Shown one piece after another: positions 8,852 through 16,808 of a stretch of DNA of 54,638 nt. The DNA comes from Gammaproteobacteria bacterium (GTDB lineage Bacteria; Pseudomonadota; Gammaproteobacteria; Steroidobacterales; Steroidobacteraceae). The position numbers and the translations under genes were made by a program. The stretch lies in the NCBI GenBank assembly GCA_025358295.1, contig JANYJY010000067.1, positions 1-54,638 of the forward strand, read 5' to 3'. The notes beneath the pieces were generated by a model. The model saw nothing but the letters and a program-made list of their open reading frames with translations, had not been told where the DNA came from and did no database searches. How positions within the stretch are numbered: position 1 is the first letter of the stretch; the number at the start of each line of letters is the position of its first letter.

Positions 8852-10108
8852 CTAGGCTTTGGCGGTGTGACGCTGCTCGGACGTGAAGGGCAGGAACCAC
8901 AAGGCAACCGCCGCCGCCAACGACCCGACGCCCATGATGAGCGCCACTGTTTGCAGGTCATCGCCGGCGCGAAAAAGAAAACCGGCCATGATGGGCGCAA
9001 GCACAGCGCCCGCCCGGCCGGTTCCCACCGCAAAGCCCGTACCGGTCGCCCGCAAATAAGTGGGGAACACCTGAGCCAGAATTCCATACAGACCGACGAT
9101 GCCGGCGTTGATGAAAAAACCGGCAATCGCACAGACAAGCGACAAATGCGGAAGATCGGCGTGGCCAAGTCCGAATACGGCAAGCATGACGGTCGACATC
9201 ACCAGCACGGCCATGGTCAGAGCCTTGAGTCCCAGCCGCAGCGACAGCAGCCCCAGCACTGCACCGCCAGTCGCGCCACCGACATTGAGCCAGACCAGGA
9301 CACCCGCCGCAGACGCCGCAGTGAAACCCAAATCCACCACGATCTTCGGCACCCATTCGACGACGAAGTAGAAACTGATGACGTGCAAGAAATAAGCAAG
9401 CGACATCAACACTGTCGTGCGCACCAGCTGAGGGCTGAAAATATCCGCCACAGAGCGCCTGCCTGCCTCGGCCGAGGCAGCCGGCAATGCGTCGAGCGGC
9501 GCGTGACCCATTCGCACCAGGCCCCGGTTGACGTCGGCGAGCGCGTTCCCCGGCTGCCGCTGACACAGCCAATCGATCGACTCGGGCACCAGAAAGTACA
9601 CGAGTGGAATGAAAAACATCGTGGCCGAGGCGCCGAACCAAAACACCGAGCGCCAATCGCCAAGCTGCAACAGCAAGGCCGCGATGGAACCGCCGGCCAC
9701 GGCGCCGAGCGGATATCCGATCGCCATTAAGGATACGTTCATGCCGCGGCGGCGCGAGTTTGAGAACTCCGCCGCCACGGCATTGATGGTGGCAAGCATG
9801 CCGCCGATTCCAAGTCCGGTTACAACGCGCCACCCCGACAGCGAATACACGCTCCTCGCCTGGGTGGCCATCAACATGCCGATGGCCATGACCACGAGAC
9901 AGCCGAGCAAGGTCCGGCGGCGCCCGATCTTGTCGGCGACGCCTCCGAGCAGCACGGACCCCAGGCCCATTCCGATCAACTCCATCGAGAGTACGAATCC
10001 CAACGCGGCGCGGTCAATTCCCCACTCGCGTGCGATGCCGGGGGAGGCAAAGCTGATGGATAGAATATCGAATCCGTCCAGTGCATTCAGGCCCATAGTG
10101 ATTGCCAC
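8852..10108 (-). CDS. MFS transporter, aromatic acid:H+ symporter-like, N-terminus eroded
   Basis: The product has about eleven to twelve hydrophobic helices and AAHS/MFS landmarks: LDGFD in the first helix, the loop motif GGVADKIGRRR between helices 2 and 3, and YLRATGTGFAVGTGR in the C-terminal half. Related carriers import benzoate-type acids. Members normally carry about 25-30 residues before the first helix. Here homology begins abruptly at VVVAIT, and the upstream open frame (to 10192) is an out-of-frame reading of a biotin carboxylase. GTG 10108 or ATG 10096 are the only starts within transporter sequence, and neither has a clear ribosome binding site. The gene may be non-functional or poorly translated. 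Confidence 0.8.
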   Translation of the reverse strand: MAITMGLNALDGFDILSISFASPGIAREWGIDRAALGFVLSMELIGMGLGSVLLGGVADKIGRRRTLLGCLVVMAIGMLMATQARSVYSLSGWRVVTGLGIGGMLATINAVAAEFSNSRRRGMNVSLMAIGYPLGAVAGGSIAALLLQLGDWRSVFWFGASATMFFIPLVYFLVPESIDWLCQRQPGNALADVNRGLVRMGHAPLDALPAASAEAGRRSVADIFSPQLVRTTVLMSLAYFLHVISFYFVVEWVPKIVVDLGFTAASAAGVLVWLNVGGATGGAVLGLLSLRLGLKALTMAVLVMSTVMLAVFGLGHADLPHLSLVCAIAGFFINAGIVGLYGILAQVFPTYLRATGTGFAVGTGRAGAVLAPIMAGFLFRAGDDLQTVALIMGVGSLAAAVALWFLPFTSEQRHTAKA

Positions 10109-10118
10109 AACGACGTCG

Positions 10119-10553
10119 CCCGAGCAGTCGTTCCACGAATCCCGTGTCCACGCCCCCCGCAATGAATTCAGTATCCGCCAGCAATGCAGCATGGAAGGAT
10201 AGATTGGTCTTTACGCCAACGATGCGAACCGCTGCAATCGCCGACCTGAGCCGCTGCAGCGCCGTCTGACGATCCGGCCCATGGGCAATGATCTTGCCGA
10301 GGAGCGAGTCGTAAAACGGAGGCACGTGCGAGCCCGGAACGATGTGAGTATCGACACGTATTCCAGCACCGCTCGGCCACACCGCCTCGTGGGCGATGCC
10401 GGGGCTGGGCGCAAAGCCGTTGGCGGGGTCCTCGGCATTGATCCGGCACTCGATAGCGCAGCCTTGAATGTGTACCTTCGACTGAGCGAGCGACAGGCCG
10501 GCGCCGCTCGCGATGGCGATTTGTTCCGCCACCATATCCAGTCCGGTAACCGC
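10119..10553 (-). pseudogene. Biotin carboxylase (AccC/PccA-type) C-terminal fragment
   Basis: The fragment encodes the last third of a biotin carboxylase. It starts at VTGLDMVAEQIAIASG, then HIQGCAIECRINAEDP, PSPG, VPPFYDSLLGKIIAHG and VGVKTNLSFHAALL, and ends at GGVDTGFVERLL. This is uninterrupted until it runs into MFS-derived sequence near 10121. The ATP-grasp N-terminal two thirds are missing and an in-frame TAG sits at 10554-10556, just before the homology. It therefore cannot make an active carboxylase. GGVDTGFVERLL resembles acyl-CoA carboxylase alpha subunits (propionyl-, methylcrotonyl- or geranyl-CoA type), whose BCCP domain would normally follow. Confidence 0.82.
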
Positions 10554-10555
10554 CT

Positions 10556-10621
10556 AGCCCGGCCGAGTCCGCGCGAAGCGCCGGTCATCAACGCGCGACT
10601 ATTGTCGAGTGCTAAATCCAT
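10556..10621 (-). pseudogene. Short-chain dehydrogenase N-terminal fragment (22 codons)
   Basis: An ATG at 10621 opens a reading frame whose first 22 residues, ending TGASRGLGRA, are a canonical SDR N-terminus with the TGxxxGxG nucleotide-binding loop. After GRA the similarity ends and the frame reads through the biotin carboxylase fragment out of frame. About nine tenths of the gene is missing. It lies directly upstream of the carboxylase remnant in the same orientation, so both look like leftovers of one lost cluster. Confidence 0.7.
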
Positions 10622-10651
10622 GGCCCGCAGTGTGCCGCGGACCGGCGGCGG

Positions 10652-12553
10652 CTATCCGATCAGCGACCTCAGTCTTTGGGTGCGGGTGCCGGCCGTGGAC
10701 TCCGCGGCTCGGCACAGCAATTTGTGCGCATCGGCAGCGGGTAATGCGCGACTGAACAGAAACCCCTGCGCCTCGTGGCAATCATGCTCCTGCAAGAACA
10801 GCAACTGCGGAAAGCTCTCCACGCCCTCCGCCGTTACGCTGATCCGCAACGATCTCGACATGGCAATGATGGCCGCGGCAATCGCACGATCGTCGCTGCA
10901 ATCAATAAGGCTGGTCATGAACGATCGATCGATTTTCAGACGGTCCACGGCAAAGTGACGCAGCCGGCCGAAGCTGGAATAGCCGGTGCCAAAGTCATCG
11001 ATCGCCAGCATCACACCCTGCTCCTTCAATTGAGCCAGCGCCTGCTCGGCCCAGACCTCGTCCTTCATAACCACCGATTCGGTAATTTCCAACTCGAGCA
11101 TGGACGCTTCGATTCCGGTTTCCTTGATGATGGATGCCACTAATTGCGGAAAATCCTTGAGAATGAACTGCTGACCCGACACGTTGACCGCCATCCGCGC
11201 CACCGGCAAGCCCTCGTCCAGCCAGGCTTTGGCCTGCCGGCAGGCATTGCGCAGCACCCATTCTCCGATCCCCAGGATCAATCCCGTCTCTTCGGCCACG
11301 GGGATGAATTCGACGGGCGATACGACACCCAACTCGTCATTGGTCCAGCGCAGCAAGGCCTCCATTCCGGAGACTCCACCGGTACGGACGTCGAATTGCG
11401 GCTGATAATGCAGGGCGAATTCGCCGCGCTCCAGCGCGCCGCGCAGTTTCGCCTCCAGGGTGAAACGATGCAAAGCCGCGTCGTTCATCGTGGCGTCGAA
11501 GAACGCGAACATGCCGGGACCCTTGCGCTTGGCAAAGTACATGGCAAGATCTGCGTTGCGCAGCAGGATGTCCACTTCCACGCCGTCCGCCGGGAACATG
11601 GCGATGCCCACGCTCGGCGTGACCACCAAGGTATGCAGCGCGAGCCGCATTGGCTCCTGAAGCTCGGCGATCAATCGGGCTGCTACTGCAGCCGCATCGT
11701 CCGCGGAACGAATGTTCGGCAGGATCACGATGAATTCGTCGCCGCCGAGACGCGCAATATGACTCGAACGCGAAGTGGGCAGATCGTCCAGCGAATCGTC
11801 GGCACGCAGCGAGCTGCGCAGGCGCGCGGCAACCTGACAGAGTAGTTCGTCGCCGACGGCGTGCCCAAGGGTATCGTTAACGCGTTTGAAATTATCCAAA
11901 TCCAGATACAGAACGGCGAGCATGCGTTGATGCTGCTTGGCCGATACGAGCGCACTGGTCAGCCGGTTGCGCGACTGCTCCCGATTAGGCAAGCCCGTCA
12001 GGGCGTCGAAATACGCCAGCTTCACAATGCGATGCTCGGAGCGCCATTTGCTCGCCAGCGAGATGGTCATCTGGCGTATTTCATGAGGATGAAACGGCTT
12101 TTGCAGGTAGGAGAGCTTCTCTTCCGGCGGAACCATGCCACCGATATCGCGCGGATCGACATCCGAATACGCCGTGCACACGACAATTTCGATGGCCGGA
12201 TCGAGCTCCCGAATCCGCGCCGCGGCCCACACGCCGTCCGGGCCCGGCGGCATTCGCATGTCCAGAAATGCCACTGCGAAGGGATCCTCCGCCGCCAGCG
12301 CATCGCGCACTGCCGCCACCGCCGCCTCAGCTCCCTCGCAAAAGACAGGGATGAAAGTCGCTTCGCTGGGCGCGACCGCCTTTGACATCTGCTCCTGCGC
12401 GTTCTTGCTGAAGAGCCGCTCGCGCAAGTTGTGAAACACGACGGTCTCCCTGCTCATGTCCGCTTCCGACAGGATTTGCCGGTAGGCATCACGCACCTCG
12501 GCTTCATCATCGGCGATAAGTACACGAATAGGCATTCGTTTTTTGTCAGACAC
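10652..12553 (-). CDS. Response regulator with REC, GGDEF and EAL domains
   Basis: The 633-residue product has a receiver domain with the acidic pair D15-D16, phosphoacceptor D98 (FLDMRMP) and K152. About 40 residues are inserted between the first helix and second strand of the receiver. A GGDEF domain with intact GGDEF at 270-274 and an EAL domain with EAL at 398-400 follow, with DDFGTGYSS and AEGVE in the EAL part. Both catalytic signatures are intact, so it may make or degrade c-di-GMP. The RxxD inhibitory site is not in its usual place before GGDEF. GTG 12553 is preceded by GAGG at good spacing; GTG 12565 and ATG 12535 are alternatives. The sensor kinase lies 18 bases upstream. Confidence 0.9.
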   Translation of the reverse strand: MSDKKRMPIRVLIADDEAEVRDAYRQILSEADMSRETVVFHNLRERLFSKNAQEQMSKAVAPSEATFIPVFCEGAEAAVAAVRDALAAEDPFAVAFLDMRMPPGPDGVWAAARIRELDPAIEIVVCTAYSDVDPRDIGGMVPPEEKLSYLQKPFHPHEIRQMTISLASKWRSEHRIVKLAYFDALTGLPNREQSRNRLTSALVSAKQHQRMLAVLYLDLDNFKRVNDTLGHAVGDELLCQVAARLRSSLRADDSLDDLPTSRSSHIARLGGDEFIVILPNIRSADDAAAVAARLIAELQEPMRLALHTLVVTPSVGIAMFPADGVEVDILLRNADLAMYFAKRKGPGMFAFFDATMNDAALHRFTLEAKLRGALERGEFALHYQPQFDVRTGGVSGMEALLRWTNDELGVVSPVEFIPVAEETGLILGIGEWVLRNACRQAKAWLDEGLPVARMAVNVSGQQFILKDFPQLVASIIKETGIEASMLELEITESVVMKDEVWAEQALAQLKEQGVMLAIDDFGTGYSSFGRLRHFAVDRLKIDRSFMTSLIDCSDDRAIAAAIIAMSRSLRISVTAEGVESFPQLLFLQEHDCHEAQGFLFSRALPAADAHKLLCRAAESTAGTRTQRLRSLIG

Positions 12554-12571
12554 GGGCAACCTCACGTACTG

Positions 12572-14422
12572 CTATGAACTCGAGCGACTTGCTCGAACCG
12601 GCAACGGGAGCATCAAATGCATGGACGCACCCAACCCTGGACCCTCACTTGCCGCCCAAATCCGCCCGCCGAGGGCGGCTATGGCATTGGCGCACCAATG
12701 CAGCCCGATGCCATAGTTGGTCTCTCGGGATTTGGTCGAGAAGCCCTTCTCGAAGACACGCTGCAAATTGTCGGGCGCGATGCCCACGCCATCGTCCTTG
12801 CAGTGAATATGCAGCTGCTCGCTGTCGGCATCGCCGACTATCTCCGCAGCGAAATGCAGAACGCCTTGATCGCGGCCGGCATCGCGCACGGCATCCGCCG
12901 CATTGATGATCAAGTTCTGCAATATCAATCGAAGCACAGTGCGCGCCACTTGCACGGCTCCCACTTTGCGCAGCGATTCGTCGGAATCGACCACCAGCCG
13001 CTGACGGCAGGTGTCCGGCACGATCTCCAAGGTCTGGGCGACCAGCTCCGGGAGACGGACCGACTCGACCACGTGCGCGTTGTGTGTCGAACGCATGAGC
13101 TCGGAGAGCGCCGATTGCACGATGGCGGCCTGCCGCTGCACTACGGCGACATCGTCGCGCGATTCCTTGACGCTCGACGCCAACTCACGGCAAGCCAAGC
13201 GCAAAAATTCCTCCAGATCGGCGCGACGGTCGACAGAGGCATCGGTCCCCGCAAGCTCGGCGAGTGCGACTTCCACATCGCCTGCCGGCGCATTGCGCAG
13301 CCGGTCGACCAATTTGGCCAGCCGCACACCGAGCGGCGTCATTGCATTGCCGAGATTGTGCAATACGCCCTTGGCGAGTTCGGCAAATCCGGCCTGGAAC
13401 GACTGATCGACGAGTTGGCGCCGCGAGTCCGTCACGCGCTCGACCATCCGATCGAATTCCCGCGCCAACACCGCGATCTCATCGTGTCCCGGGATATTCA
13501 GACGGGTCGACAGGTCCGCATCGTCGCCGACCGCCACGGCGTGGCGCGTCACCCGGGCCAGCGGCCGAAGCACGATACGGTTGAGGGCAACCACCAGCAA
13601 CAGCAATACCGTAACCGCCGCGCCGATCAGGTACAGCGAAGCGTAGGTCACCGCGCCCTGGCCGCGCTCGGTGATTCGGCGCGGAATATCGACACGAAAG
13701 CTCATCAGCGGCGCGCCATAGACATCCATGAATGGCTTACGGACCTGGGTCGACGTCGCGGTTGCCTCGATCAGCTGGTCACCGGACACGGGGCGCTCGT
13801 CCAGCATGAGGAGGCTGGTTTGCGCCTGAGCGCCTATCTTGCGCACCTGCGCCGGCGTCAGAAGCCTGCCCATGAGCACCATCCCCAAGACCTTGCCGCT
13901 GCCGCTGCCGTTCAGCACCGGCGCAGCGGCTATCATCATGACGCCCTGATTCGTGCGCAGCAATCCTCTTGTCGTCTTACCCTCCGCCAAGTATCCGCGC
14001 CAAGGAAAATTCTCGGGCAAAGCCTTGCGTGCGGCCAGATCGATCGGCATGGGTTCGCCGGTATCGAGGTTTCGCGCGCTGGACAGCACATAGTTGCCGT
14101 GCAGATCGATGATCAGTATGGCATTGACCTTGAGCTGCTTGAACGCGACCGGCGTGATGTTGGCGGTCACGAATGCCGTATTCGGCAACTGCACGAATTG
14201 GTACACATCGGCCCAGTTGCCCCAGTCCGCAGCGGTCAGTTCCAAGCTCTCGAGAGCCGTGTCGAGCGCGTAGTCGATTCGTTTCATCGACGTTTCCGCA
14301 TCGTCCCGCTCGAGCTGGGCAAAGCTCGGCATCAGCACCTGTTTTTGGATCGAGATTTCGAGCGCGATCAGGACCGCAAACAGCAGCGCCAGCAGCGAAA
14401 TCATTTTGGTACGGATATTCAC
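12572..14422 (-). CDS. Sensor histidine kinase with CHASE4, HAMP and HATPase domains
   Basis: The 616-residue product has membrane helices near residues 7-27 and 262-282 around a periplasmic CHASE4-like sensor (DWGNWADVYQFV at 67-78). A HAMP linker follows to about 335. The phosphoacceptor region GVLHNLGNAMTPL gives H355. The ATP-binding part has QNLIINAADAV (N box), DDGVGIAP (G1), FEKGFSTK (F box) and GIGLHW (G2). The H-box resembles the LHN-type kinases that often pair with c-di-GMP enzymes. The start is GTG 14422 without an ideal ribosome binding site. It almost certainly phosphorylates the REC-GGDEF-EAL protein encoded 18 bases downstream. The signal is unknown. Confidence 0.9.
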   Translation of the reverse strand: MNIRTKMISLLALLFAVLIALEISIQKQVLMPSFAQLERDDAETSMKRIDYALDTALESLELTAADWGNWADVYQFVQLPNTAFVTANITPVAFKQLKVNAILIIDLHGNYVLSSARNLDTGEPMPIDLAARKALPENFPWRGYLAEGKTTRGLLRTNQGVMMIAAAPVLNGSGSGKVLGMVLMGRLLTPAQVRKIGAQAQTSLLMLDERPVSGDQLIEATATSTQVRKPFMDVYGAPLMSFRVDIPRRITERGQGAVTYASLYLIGAAVTVLLLLVVALNRIVLRPLARVTRHAVAVGDDADLSTRLNIPGHDEIAVLAREFDRMVERVTDSRRQLVDQSFQAGFAELAKGVLHNLGNAMTPLGVRLAKLVDRLRNAPAGDVEVALAELAGTDASVDRRADLEEFLRLACRELASSVKESRDDVAVVQRQAAIVQSALSELMRSTHNAHVVESVRLPELVAQTLEIVPDTCRQRLVVDSDESLRKVGAVQVARTVLRLILQNLIINAADAVRDAGRDQGVLHFAAEIVGDADSEQLHIHCKDDGVGIAPDNLQRVFEKGFSTKSRETNYGIGLHWCANAIAALGGRIWAASEGPGLGASMHLMLPLPVRASRSSS

Positions 14423-14669
14423 CCATACTTCGTACCAGAAATCTCCTAGTCCGGCCGTGCCTCTGTCTTATTTCATGGCTATGTATGCGCTGCAGCGTGC
14501 CGGCGTCGCTGAGAATGAGACGTGGATCACGCTGTTGGCCGTGCCGTCGCCCGTGTATTAACTCGCCGTAATTCATGTAGGCGATTTGCCGCCGGCCTCG
14601 TTACATCACATCAAGAGCTGGACATTGGCTCGTATTTAGACAGTCATCACGGAGCGAGGAGAAACGCAC
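14423..14669. other. 247-base divergent intergenic region
   Basis: The region separates the kinase gene (minus) from a small secreted-protein gene (plus), so promoters for both should lie here. I could not identify convincing -35/-10 pairs. A 28-codon plus-strand frame at 14475-14561 has no recognisable content. Confidence 0.35.
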
Positions 14670-15011
14670 ATGTTAAATTCAGCACGCAAACATCTCGGCT
14701 TTGCCGCCATGCTGGTATCGCTGGCCGCCGTCGCCGGCACCGCGTCGGCGGAAACCACTTGGCAGAAGAATCACCCGCGCCGTACGCAGGTGAACCATCG
14801 TCTTGCCAATCAGGACAGCCGCATCCATCAGGACGTCAAGGACGGCACGCTGACCAAGGCTCAGGCGGCCAGCTTGCACCACGAGGATCATCAGGTGCGG
14901 CAGGAAGAACGCGCTATGGCCAGTCAGAACGGCGGCCACATCACCAAATCGGAACAGAAGGTCCTGAATAAACAGGAGAACAACATCAGCGGTCAGATCC
15001 CGCCGAAATAA
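14670..15011 (+). CDS. Small secreted protein rich in His, Gln, Asn and charged residues
   Basis: The 113-residue product has a clear Sec signal peptide (hydrophobic FAAMLVSLAAVAGTASA, cut before ETTWQ). The mature 85 residues are hydrophilic and probably helical: NHPRRTQVNHRLANQ, then RIHQDVKDGTLTKAQAASLHHEDHQ, then HITKSEQKVLNKQEN. The two halves look like internally related helix pairs (DGTLTKAQAASL against GGHITKSEQKVL). Similar short periplasmic proteins occur in Xanthomonadales and Burkholderiales, as I recall them, without assigned function. AGGAG lies nine bases before the ATG. The gene is monocistronic and ends before a strong hairpin. Confidence 0.82.
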   Translation: MLNSARKHLGFAAMLVSLAAVAGTASAETTWQKNHPRRTQVNHRLANQDSRIHQDVKDGTLTKAQAASLHHEDHQVRQEERAMASQNGGHITKSEQKVLNKQENNISGQIPPK

Positions 15012-15035
15012 TCTGTCGATTCATCCAACGGGAAC

Positions 15036-15064
15036 CACGGGGAAGCAGGTATTGCTTCCCCGTG
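15036..15064. terminator. Perfect 12-bp hairpin between convergent genes
   Basis: CACGGGGAAGCA at 15036-15047 pairs perfectly with TGCTTCCCCGTG at 15053-15064 over a five-base loop. It lies 25 bases after the small secreted-protein gene and 10 bases before the stop of the convergent dimethylargininase gene. It is a likely bidirectional terminator, although no T-tract follows on either side. Confidence 0.6.
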
Positions 15065-15073
15065 ACCGGGCCG

Positions 15074-15859
15074 CTAGAAGCGCAGCGACAAGCAGCTCAA
15101 GCCCCCGTCCATCTTTCGAAATTCGGACATGTCCAGCGTTACCGCGCGGCAGCCCATGGCGCTTAGCGCCGCGGTAAGCCGCGGATACCCGGCCGCCACC
15201 AGCACGACCTCGTTCACGCGCACGCAATTCGCAGCGTAGGCTTCTTCGGCAGATACCGTAATGAGATCGCAGACCTCGATACCGCTGCGCGACCGTAGTT
15301 CGGATTCAAAGCTGCCGTCCGCCACCCACAGTCCGTCGCCGAGATAGGCAATGCCGCTTTTCAAATGCAGCAGTGCCGGGTTGGCCCTGATGTCGACGAT
15401 ACTTGAGCCGTAGCCCCATCGCGTCAAATGCTGCGCCAGCTGCCGCGCGCCGGCTTCATTGGTTCGGGCCGACACCCCGATGAGAAAATGCCCATCCGCC
15501 TCGCAGATATCGCCGCCATCGACACTGCCCGGCGCCGTGATGACCGGCAACTCCGCATGAAAATTCCGCAGGCTTGCGCCGATGCTCACAACCTCGCCCT
15601 GACGGCTTGGCGCACCGGGGCGTGTGAGAATCGCGCCGCGCCCTGTCACGATGGCCGTATCCTCGACGAAGGTGGCGTCGGGCAGGGCCGGCTGCGGCTC
15701 CAGACAGGTGACTTCGATTGCGGCGGCGCGCAGTGCGCGCACGTACGCCGCGTGCTGCTCCAGCGCCAGGTCGACATCGGGCGTTCCTTCGGCGGAGCTC
15801 GACAGGCCGGCGGCGAAATTGCGGGAGGGCGGCCGCACGATAGCGTTGGAGAAATGCAT
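15074..15859 (-). CDS. ddaH: N(omega),N(omega)-dimethylarginine dimethylaminohydrolase (DDAH)
   Basis: The 261-residue product matches the DDAH branch of the amidinotransferase fold, which hydrolyses methylated arginine to citrulline and dimethylamine. Visible markers are PDATFVEDTAI near residues 59-69, GSVDGGDIC near 110, the catalytic His region LLHLKSG near 162 and the C-terminal catalytic Cys in DGGLSCLSLRF. The length fits bacterial DDAH (about 255). It is the last gene of a long minus-strand run, 16 bases after the LOV-like gene, and ends at a hairpin. An arginine deiminase-like hydrolase of a related substrate is the alternative. Confidence 0.88.
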   Translation of the reverse strand: MHFSNAIVRPPSRNFAAGLSSSAEGTPDVDLALEQHAAYVRALRAAAIEVTCLEPQPALPDATFVEDTAIVTGRGAILTRPGAPSRQGEVVSIGASLRNFHAELPVITAPGSVDGGDICEADGHFLIGVSARTNEAGARQLAQHLTRWGYGSSIVDIRANPALLHLKSGIAYLGDGLWVADGSFESELRSRSGIEVCDLITVSAEEAYAANCVRVNEVVLVAAGYPRLTAALSAMGCRAVTLDMSEFRKMDGGLSCLSLRF

Positions 15860-15875
15860 ACGGGACGGGCGGCGA

Positions 15876-16808
15876 TCAGGCGGCTTGATTGCGCCCGGAC
15901 TTCTTGGCGATCATCAGCTGCTTCTGTGCCTTCTCCAGCAAACTAGCAGGATTTTCCGCGGCCTCCGGGACCGAGGCGCAAACGCCCACGCTCACGCTAA
16001 TATAACGAAGAATCGCCGAACGCGGATGGTGGATTCGAAGGTCCCTGACCCTTTCGGCCATGATCTGGCCCACACGCATGGCCTGCTCGTTTGTGAGGCC
16101 GGGCGCAAACGCGATTAGGCTGCCGCCGTCGATGCGTGCCGTGACATCGCTCGCCCGCCGCAGGCATCCCGACACCACATGCGCCACGCGGCGAATGGTG
16201 GAGTCGCCGGCAGCGCGGCCAAATGTCGCGTTGTACAGATCCAAGGCATCGATGTCGATCGCGAATACCGCGATGCTGCGTTTTTCCCGCTGCGCGACCG
16301 ACCAATCGCGCTTCAACAGCTCTTCGAGATAAGGCAAGCTGAACAGCCCCGTCAAGCGGTCGTCGCGGATCGCCACCGCGGTCGGTTGATGCGCTCCGCT
16401 CAACGAGTCACGTGTCATCTTGGGATCAATGCGCAGCCTCTCGCCAGCGTCTCGATGATGACCCGCGAAGTGCGTGACCCGCCCGTCCGCATCGGGCAGC
16501 GGCATGACATTCATCTCGTTCCAGAATAGCGTGCCGTCCTTGCGATAATTTCGCAGCAGCACGCGGCAGGATTCTCCTTTGGCGAGCGCCTCGCGCAGTC
16601 GATGCCTGGCGTCCTGTTCGCGATCCTCGCCTTGCAGGAAGCGCAAGTTGCGGCCCAGCAATTCGTCCGCCGTATAGCCGGTCAGGGCTTCAAAACCTCG
16701 ATTCGCATAGACGACGGGGCGCTCCGGATTGAGCGCATCGATGAGCACTACGCCCTCGGGCGAGCTCTCGACCAAGCGCCGATACATGTCCGCATCAAAT
16801 CCCGTCAT
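15876..16808 (-). CDS. LOV-like PAS domain fused to a degenerate GGDEF domain
   Basis: The 310-residue product opens with a PAS domain of LOV type: GRNLRFLQG at 52-60, NYRKDG near 87-92 and FWNE near 96-99. The photoactive Cys of GRNCRFLQ is Leu55, and the Gln expected in the last strand is His118 (GHHRD). The GGDEF domain is degenerate: RIDGGSLIAF replaces RxGGDEF, so cyclase activity is unlikely. The start at ATG 16808 overlaps the nagZ stop as ATGA, with GGAAGAG just upstream, which supports it over longer frames. It could be a redox or ligand sensor that binds c-di-GMP or a partner. The odd place is within a housekeeping operon. Confidence 0.85.
   Translation of the reverse strand: MTGFDADMYRRLVESSPEGVVLIDALNPERPVVYANRGFEALTGYTADELLGRNLRFLQGEDREQDARHRLREALAKGESCRVLLRNYRKDGTLFWNEMNVMPLPDADGRVTHFAGHHRDAGERLRIDPKMTRDSLSGAHQPTAVAIRDDRLTGLFSLPYLEELLKRDWSVAQREKRSIAVFAIDIDALDLYNATFGRAAGDSTIRRVAHVVSGCLRRASDVTARIDGGSLIAFAPGLTNEQAMRVGQIMAERVRDLRIHHPRSAILRYISVSVGVCASVPEAAENPASLLEKAQKQLMIAKKSGRNQAA

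Noticed and set aside
8582-9730. 382-codon plus-strand frame antisense to the MFS and LigM-like genes
   Set aside because: The translation is His/Arg/Gln-rich with no domain and spans two genes on the other strand.
12617-14449. 610-codon plus-strand frame antisense to the sensor kinase
   Set aside because: It is a shadow of the GC-rich kinase gene; the kinase strand has complete domains while this frame has none.
15036-15064. Perfect inverted repeat considered as an attachment site or regulator-binding site
   Set aside because: Its position between two convergent stops fits a terminator better, and no integrase or mobile gene is near.
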